A stretch of DNA of 12,130 nt from Clostridiales bacterium. Lineage in GTDB: Bacteria; Bacillota; Clostridia; Tissierellales; Sedimentibacteraceae. The translations under genes were made by a program, and so were the position numbers. Shown here piece after piece: positions 8,173 to 12,130 of the stretch (positions are counted from its first letter, which is position 1; each line of letters begins with the position of its first letter). The stretch spans positions 2,944 to 15,073 of the forward strand of contig DNNV01000379.1 of NCBI GenBank assembly GCA_003497505.1, read 5' to 3'. The notes beneath the pieces are model-generated. The model was not told the DNA's origin. It did no database searches and saw nothing but the letters and a program-made list of their open reading frames with translations.

Positions 8173-9108
8173 ATGTCTGATAAAATAATAGTTATTGTAG
8201 GTCCTACGGCTGTTGGAAAGACATATGTTTCCGTGGAACTGGCAAAAAAACTGGGCACAGAAGTAATATCCGCAGATTCAGCACAGATATACAGAGGAAT
8301 GGATATCGGAACTGCTAAAATCACAAGCGACGAAATGCAGGGCATAAAGCATCATATGATTGACATTGTCAAACCGGATGAAAATTATTCTGTTTCAGAT
8401 TTTAAAGCTGCCTCTGAAAAGATAATTGATTCTTTGATTGAAAATGGCAAAATTCCCATAATAGTAGGTGGTAGCGGACTTTATGTAAACTCTCTAATAT
8501 ATGACTTGGATTTCGGAAATGCAAAATCCGACGAAAAAATCAGAGACTACTACATGTACTATTACAAGGAGCACGGTGAAGATGCCCTTTATGAGAAGCT
8601 TCAAAAAATTGACCCGACATCTGCCGAAAAAATACATAAAAATAATGTAAAAAGGGTCATACGTGCATTGGAAGTCTATGATATAACGGGCACCAGATTT
8701 TCTGAGCTCAATACAGATATAAGAAAACCAAGCAATAAGTATGAGTGTATACTGATAGGCCTCAGCATGGACAGAAAAATTTTGTACGAAAGAATTAACA
8801 TGCGGGTAGAAAATATGATTTCATGCGGGCTCACGGATGAAGTCAGAAAACTCCTCAGCATGGGGTATTCCAAGGAGCTTGTATCCATGCAGGCCATAGG
8901 CTACAAGGAGATAGTTGATTACCTTGAGGGAAGCATAACTCTTGAAGAGGCCGTAAACACCTTGAAACGCAATACAAGAAGATTTGCTAAACGTCAATAC
9001 ACATGGTTTTTGAAAGATGAAAATGTAAGATGGTTTGATGTTAAGGACGTACGTGAAATTGATCTGACGATTAATGAAATATACGAATTTTTAAAAACCA
9101 CTATATGA
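8173..9108 (+). CDS. miaA: tRNA dimethylallyltransferase (MiaA)
   Basis: Transfers the dimethylallyl group from DMAPP to N6 of A37 in tRNAs reading UNN codons, producing the i6A37 substrate of MiaB encoded upstream. The P-loop GPTAVGKT spans residues 10-17, followed by SADSAQIYRGMDIGTAK (33-49) with conserved Asp35. Other family signatures are HHMID, IIVGGSGLYVNSL, NVKRVIRALEVY, QAIGYKE and the C-terminal RNTRRFAKRQYTWF tRNA-binding stretch. The 311-residue length is normal. Most homologues have Met where Ala37 sits here (SADSMQVY), a minor variation. AAGGA at 8158-8162 lies 10 bases before the ATG. The gap to mutL is 21 bases and hfq starts 10 bases after the stop. The mutL-miaA-hfq order also occurs in enterobacteria, so it is an old arrangement. 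Confidence 0.97.
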   Translation: MSDKIIVIVGPTAVGKTYVSVELAKKLGTEVISADSAQIYRGMDIGTAKITSDEMQGIKHHMIDIVKPDENYSVSDFKAASEKIIDSLIENGKIPIIVGGSGLYVNSLIYDLDFGNAKSDEKIRDYYMYYYKEHGEDALYEKLQKIDPTSAEKIHKNNVKRVIRALEVYDITGTRFSELNTDIRKPSNKYECILIGLSMDRKILYERINMRVENMISCGLTDEVRKLLSMGYSKELVSMQAIGYKEIVDYLEGSITLEEAVNTLKRNTRRFAKRQYTWFLKDENVRWFDVKDVREIDLTINEIYEFLKTTI

Positions 9109-9118
9109 GGAGGAAGGT

Positions 9119-9355
9119 ATGAATAATATCAATTTGCAGGATTCTTTTTTGAACAATGTAAGAAAAGAGAAGGTAACCATCACCGTATTTTTAAATAACG
9201 GTTACAAACTGACAGGAACAGTCATGGGCTTTGACAACTATGTTTTATTCATCGAAACAGATAAAGGCCAGCAATTAGTCTACAAACATGCAATAACATC
9301 AATACTGCCATTTAAACAATTAAAATTATTCAGCAATGATACAACAGAGGAGTAG
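9119..9355 (+). CDS. hfq: RNA chaperone Hfq
   Basis: Sm-like protein that forms hexameric rings and binds small RNAs and A/U-rich mRNA segments. The 78 residues are compact, as usual in Firmicutes, with almost no C-terminal tail. The N-terminal helix NLQDSFLNNVRK (5-16) carries the proximal-face Gln7. The Sm1 region includes LNNGYKLTGTVMGFDNY with Phe38-Asp39. The Sm2 motif YKHA (55-58) holds the uridine-pocket residues Tyr55, Lys56 and His57. Tyr41 replaces the more common Phe of GFDNF. The ribosome binding site is very strong: AGGAGGAAGG (9108-9117) runs almost up to the ATG and overlaps the last base of miaA. The PLP-enzyme gene starts 3 bases after the stop. Confidence 0.97.
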   Translation: MNNINLQDSFLNNVRKEKVTITVFLNNGYKLTGTVMGFDNYVLFIETDKGQQLVYKHAITSILPFKQLKLFSNDTTEE

Positions 9356-9358
9356 TAA

Positions 9359-10657
9359 ATGTTAACAGAAGATATATTATGTAAACAGTTTGGCATAAGC
9401 GCGGCTGTTTATAACTATGTAACACAAATTGAAAGCGCATTAAAGTCAGAATACTTTAATAAAATTGAGGAAACAAGAGAATATAACCAGTACAAAGTAA
9501 TAAGTGCCATGCAGGAGCATAGGCTTGATTACACGAATTTTTACTGGAACACAGGATATGGCTATGACGACCCGGGAAGAGAAAAAGTTGAAAAGATATT
9601 TGCATCTGTTTTTCACACTGAGGATGCTTTGGTGAGACCGTCTATAGCTTCCGGAACACATGCGCTGTACCTGACACTTTCAGGAATCTTAAAGCATGGT
9701 GATGAGGTAATTGCAATATCCGGTCGCCCTTATGATACCATGCTCACTGTATTGGGAGAAGAAGGCAATGAACCCTGCAACCTGAAGGAAATGGGCATTG
9801 TATATAAGGAAGTCCCGCTGTACAACAACGACATAGACTGGGAAGATGCCATTAAGGCTGTTACAATGAAAACAAAGCTCCTAATGATTCAGCGCTCTAC
9901 AGGATACAGCTTCAGACCTGCTCTTACACTTTCAAAAATAAAAAAAGCAATAGAAAAAATAAGGGAAGTTTATCCCGATATTTATATAATGGTGGATAAT
10001 TGTTACGGTGAATTTACTGATGCAGTAGAGCCATCAGATGTTGGTGCAGATGTTGTTGTAGGATCGCTGATAAAGAATCCAGGCGGCGGTATTGCATTGT
10101 CCGGAGGATACGTAGCAGGTAAAAAATCAATTATAGACAGAATTGCGAATAGGCTTACAGCACCCGGAGTAGGAAAGGAAATAGGACTTACATATGGCTC
10201 AACAAGAAATACTCTTCAAGGATTATTTTTTGCGCCCCATATTGTATCTGAAGCTCTGAAAGGTGCACTGCTGTTTGGAGGAGTGTTCAATTCACTTGGT
10301 TTTGAAATAACCCCTTCTTTAGATGAGGACAGAAGCGATATAATACAGGCAATAAAATTTAACAACAAGGATATGGTAGTTAAAATATGTGAAGCAATTC
10401 AGGCTGCCTCTCCGGTTGACGCTCATGTGTCTCCCGTTCCATGGGAAATGCCGGGCTATTCAAACCAGGTAATAATGGCTTCAGGCGCCTTTGTTTCAGG
10501 TTCTTCAATAGAATTGAGCGCTGATGCTCCTATGCGTTCGCCATATATTGCATACATTCAAGGCGGCCTGTTCTATGATCACGCCAAGCTTGGAGTTATG
10601 CTTGCACTGGAAAAGATGACTGAATTTGAAGAAATAAAAAATAAAATAGTATTATAA
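9359..10657 (+). CDS. ynbB: YnbB-type PLP enzyme ('aluminium resistance'/Met_gamma_lyase family)
   Basis: Predicted cytosolic fold-type-I pyridoxal-phosphate enzyme of 432 residues, resembling Bacillus YnbB and other members of the Met_gamma_lyase (PF06838) family. The true reaction is not established; cystathionine or methionine C-S lyase activity and aluminium resistance are database labels. Visible features are YWNTGYGYDDPGREK (about 62-76), the phosphate-loop-like SIASGTHALYL (95-105), MVDNCYGEF with the putative ring-binding Asp213 (211-219), and VGSLIKNPGGG, where Lys239 is the expected Schiff-base lysine. GAGGAG at 9347-9352 lies inside the end of hfq, and the intergenic gap is only 3 bases, so this gene is very likely co-transcribed with hfq. 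In Bacillus, ynbB also lies close to hfq. Family placement is firm; substrate is unknown. Confidence 0.88.
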   Translation: MLTEDILCKQFGISAAVYNYVTQIESALKSEYFNKIEETREYNQYKVISAMQEHRLDYTNFYWNTGYGYDDPGREKVEKIFASVFHTEDALVRPSIASGTHALYLTLSGILKHGDEVIAISGRPYDTMLTVLGEEGNEPCNLKEMGIVYKEVPLYNNDIDWEDAIKAVTMKTKLLMIQRSTGYSFRPALTLSKIKKAIEKIREVYPDIYIMVDNCYGEFTDAVEPSDVGADVVVGSLIKNPGGGIALSGGYVAGKKSIIDRIANRLTAPGVGKEIGLTYGSTRNTLQGLFFAPHIVSEALKGALLFGGVFNSLGFEITPSLDEDRSDIIQAIKFNNKDMVVKICEAIQAASPVDAHVSPVPWEMPGYSNQVIMASGAFVSGSSIELSADAPMRSPYIAYIQGGLFYDHAKLGVMLALEKMTEFEEIKNKIVL

Positions 10658-10681
10658 TCATATAGGCATTTAGGAGTATTC

Positions 10682-11836
10682 ATGGCAATAACAATATTGG
10701 AAGCTACAAGGCTAAATACATTTAAAAACTTCAAATTAATTTCCGGCTTTGACGGGCTCAACAAGCTTATTGAAAAGGTCGGAATACTTGATTGGGAATT
10801 CTTTTCTGATATGAAGGGACAATTTATCAAGGGTGAATTTGTATTGTCAAGCCTGTTATTTGCAAAAGACAACTCCGAATTTATACTTGAAGCGGTTAAA
10901 AATCTCGCTGAGGACGGAGCATGCGGACTGGCTGTGAAAAATATATATTATGACGAGCTTCCGTCCGAAGTAGTAGAATATGCCAATCTTAAATCTTTTC
11001 CTATTTTTATATTTGACACCGGCACTTACTTTGAAGACATTATAACTGAAGTAATGGAGAAGATTAAGACTTCTGACAATTTTGATCTGCTTGAGGGAAA
11101 GATTGATATTCTTATAAAGCAAAATCTCAACAAAACCTCAGTAAAAGAGATGGCATTTGAAATAAACGGCAGCTTCAAAGACCATCTGTTTGCTTTATAC
11201 TGCAAGAAAAAAACGCATTCAGATAATTCGAGCCTTTCATCTTCAGTAAAAAATCTGAGAAAAAACAAGCAATTAAGCCTTTACAGTACAGCCTTAAGGT
11301 ACAGAGGCGGAATTTTATTGATTTACACCGATGAAAAAGTAAGCAATAAGCAAAGCATATTGAATTATGCGCTGGATAGCCTAAATATAAATAGAGAAGA
11401 GTATTATATAGGTGTAAGTGATTTGCATTATAATCTCGGTGAACTGAATGATGCCATAAATGAAAGCATTTATGCCGAAAAAACGGGAGAGGCATCGGGC
11501 CGCTCCTTTAATGAATTTAACGATATAGGAATATATATGATTTTGTTCCCATATATAAATGATTTGTGGATTAATAAATTCTATAACAAAATAATACAGT
11601 CCATTAAAATCTATGATGAAAAGTATAATACACAATTATTTGATACTGCCGTTAAATATGTTGAAAATGACGGAAAGATAGTTGAGACTTCCGAGGCATT
11701 ATTTTTACATAAAAACACGGTTAGATACAGAATAAACAAAATAAAAGAGCTGCTTCACATGGAAAACCATGAGGGCAGCTTTTATGAACAATTGTCGATT
11801 TCAATAAAATTATATAATATTATCAATAATTTATAA
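10682..11836 (+). CDS. PucR/CdaR-type transcriptional regulator
   Basis: Predicted DNA-binding regulator of 384 residues. The N-terminal part (about 1-125) resembles the PucR N-terminal domain: ILEATRLNTFKNFKLISG, then the DGLNKLIEKVGILDWE segment, the FVLSSLLFAKDN segment and the FPIFIFDTGTYFEDII strand-helix. A middle region (about 150-300) fits the degenerate GGDEF-like domain of CdaR/PucR proteins, with no active-site motif. The C-terminal helix-turn-helix (about 324-384) has the hallmark LFLHKNTVRYRINKIKELL. TAGGAG (10671-10676) lies 5 bases before the ATG. The gap to ynbB is 24 bases; it and the end of ynbB contain an isolated TATAAT (10653-10658) without a good -35. PucR relatives control purine, sugar-acid or amino-acid catabolism; the ligand and target here are unknown, with the adjacent PLP enzyme an obvious candidate. 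Confidence 0.85.
   Translation: MAITILEATRLNTFKNFKLISGFDGLNKLIEKVGILDWEFFSDMKGQFIKGEFVLSSLLFAKDNSEFILEAVKNLAEDGACGLAVKNIYYDELPSEVVEYANLKSFPIFIFDTGTYFEDIITEVMEKIKTSDNFDLLEGKIDILIKQNLNKTSVKEMAFEINGSFKDHLFALYCKKKTHSDNSSLSSSVKNLRKNKQLSLYSTALRYRGGILLIYTDEKVSNKQSILNYALDSLNINREEYYIGVSDLHYNLGELNDAINESIYAEKTGEASGRSFNEFNDIGIYMILFPYINDLWINKFYNKIIQSIKIYDEKYNTQLFDTAVKYVENDGKIVETSEALFLHKNTVRYRINKIKELLHMENHEGSFYEQLSISIKLYNIINNL
11807..11832. terminator. Possible weak AT-only bidirectional terminator at the convergent gene ends
   Basis: AAATTAT (11807-11813) pairs perfectly with ATAATTT (11826-11832) around a 12-base loop that itself contains ATAATATTAT-like symmetry. It lies in the last codons of the PucR-type gene and just beyond the stop of the convergent transporter. 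The stem has only A-T pairs and no long T-run follows on either strand, so efficiency would be poor. It is listed because no better terminator is visible at this convergent junction. Confidence 0.2.
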
Positions 11837-11841
11837 TGGAT

Positions 11842-12130
11842 CTATTCGATTTTTTCACCGCTCTTTACCTGAGTCATAATTACTGCGGCAAACATGAGGA
11901 CGCATCCGGCTATTTCTTTTATTGTCATAGTTTCTTTTAAGAAAATAGCTCCGCTTATTACGGCAAACAATGATTCCATGCTCAGTATTATAGCCGCGAT
12001 ATTTGGGTCTGTAGTCTTTTGACCTATAATCTGCAGTGTATAGGCAACACCCACAACCATAATGGCAGTGTATAGTATTGGTCCTGCACATTCGATTATT
12101 GTTATAATACTTGGACTTTCAAAAATAAGA
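11842..12130 (-). CDS. EamA/DMT-superfamily transporter, C-terminal part only
   Basis: C-terminal part of a multi-helix membrane transporter of the drug/metabolite (EamA, RhaT-like) superfamily. The minus-strand frame is open to the right edge, so the gene continues outside the window; the Met codon near 12060 is internal. The 95 visible residues include GVAYTLQIIGQK, then IAAIILSMESLFAVISG and a final helix GCVLMFAAVIMTQ, with the FLKETMTIKEI loop between helices. This is the standard end of the second EamA repeat (helices 8-10 of ten). It converges on the PucR-type gene with 5 bases between the stops, so it is a separate transcription unit. Substrate cannot be told from this part. Confidence 0.85.
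   Translation of the reverse strand, partial: LIFESPSIITIIECAGPILYTAIMVVGVAYTLQIIGQKTTDPNIAAIILSMESLFAVISGAIFLKETMTIKEIAGCVLMFAAVIMTQVKSGEKIE

Noticed and set aside
10653..10658. Perfect TATAAT before the PucR-type gene as a promoter
   Set aside because: The nearest -35-like TTGAAG is 21 bases upstream, there is no extended -10 TG, and the region is AT-rich, so it is not called as a promoter.

Overview
The window reads as chromosomal DNA from an anaerobic, low-GC Gram-positive bacterium (class Clostridia or a close relative such as a Sedimentibacter/Tissierella-type lineage). This is inferred from AT-rich codon use, strong GGAGG-type ribosome binding sites, very short gene spacing, and the gene order miaB-mutS-mutL-miaA-hfq followed by a YnbB-type PLP enzyme, which is typical of Firmicutes. 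It is almost fully coding and has no gene-free stretch over 300 bases. I saw no RNA genes, mobile elements, CRISPR arrays or phage genes.

Left block (1-1949, + strand): the end of a metal-uptake operon. A truncated ABC ATPase (ZnuC/AdcC type) overlaps its ABC-3 family permease (ZnuB/AdcB type), and a small lipoprotein with a CC motif follows 3 bases later. The lipoprotein resembles the C-terminal DUF1980 domain of the YcgQ/TIGR03943 proteins, which often accompany zinc systems. The solute-binding protein and any Zur site should lie left of the window.

Central block (about 1995-9355, + strand): a sigma-A-like promoter with an extended -10 element (1995-2023) begins a co-directional series: miaB (tRNA A37 methylthiolation), mutS and mutL (mismatch repair), miaA (tRNA A37 prenylation) and hfq (RNA chaperone). 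MiaA and MiaB catalyse consecutive steps of ms2i6A37 synthesis and flank the mismatch-repair pair. MutL carries the intact endonuclease motifs of MutH-less bacteria. Both MutS and MutL have recognisable beta-clamp-binding motifs. The only notable spacer within the series is 83 bases between miaB and mutS, and it holds a nested inverted repeat.

Right block (9359-12130): a fold-type-I PLP enzyme of the YnbB/'aluminium resistance'/Met_gamma_lyase family starts 3 bases after hfq. A PucR/CdaR-type regulator follows it. A convergent, truncated EamA/DMT-family membrane transporter lies on the minus strand, only 5 bases from the regulator's stop codon.

Overall this is mostly a conserved housekeeping neighbourhood. 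I found no convincing novel multi-gene system. The points most worth a second look are the stand-alone CC-motif lipoprotein in the zinc operon, the hairpin between miaB and mutS, and the ynbB-PucR pair attached to the hfq operon.
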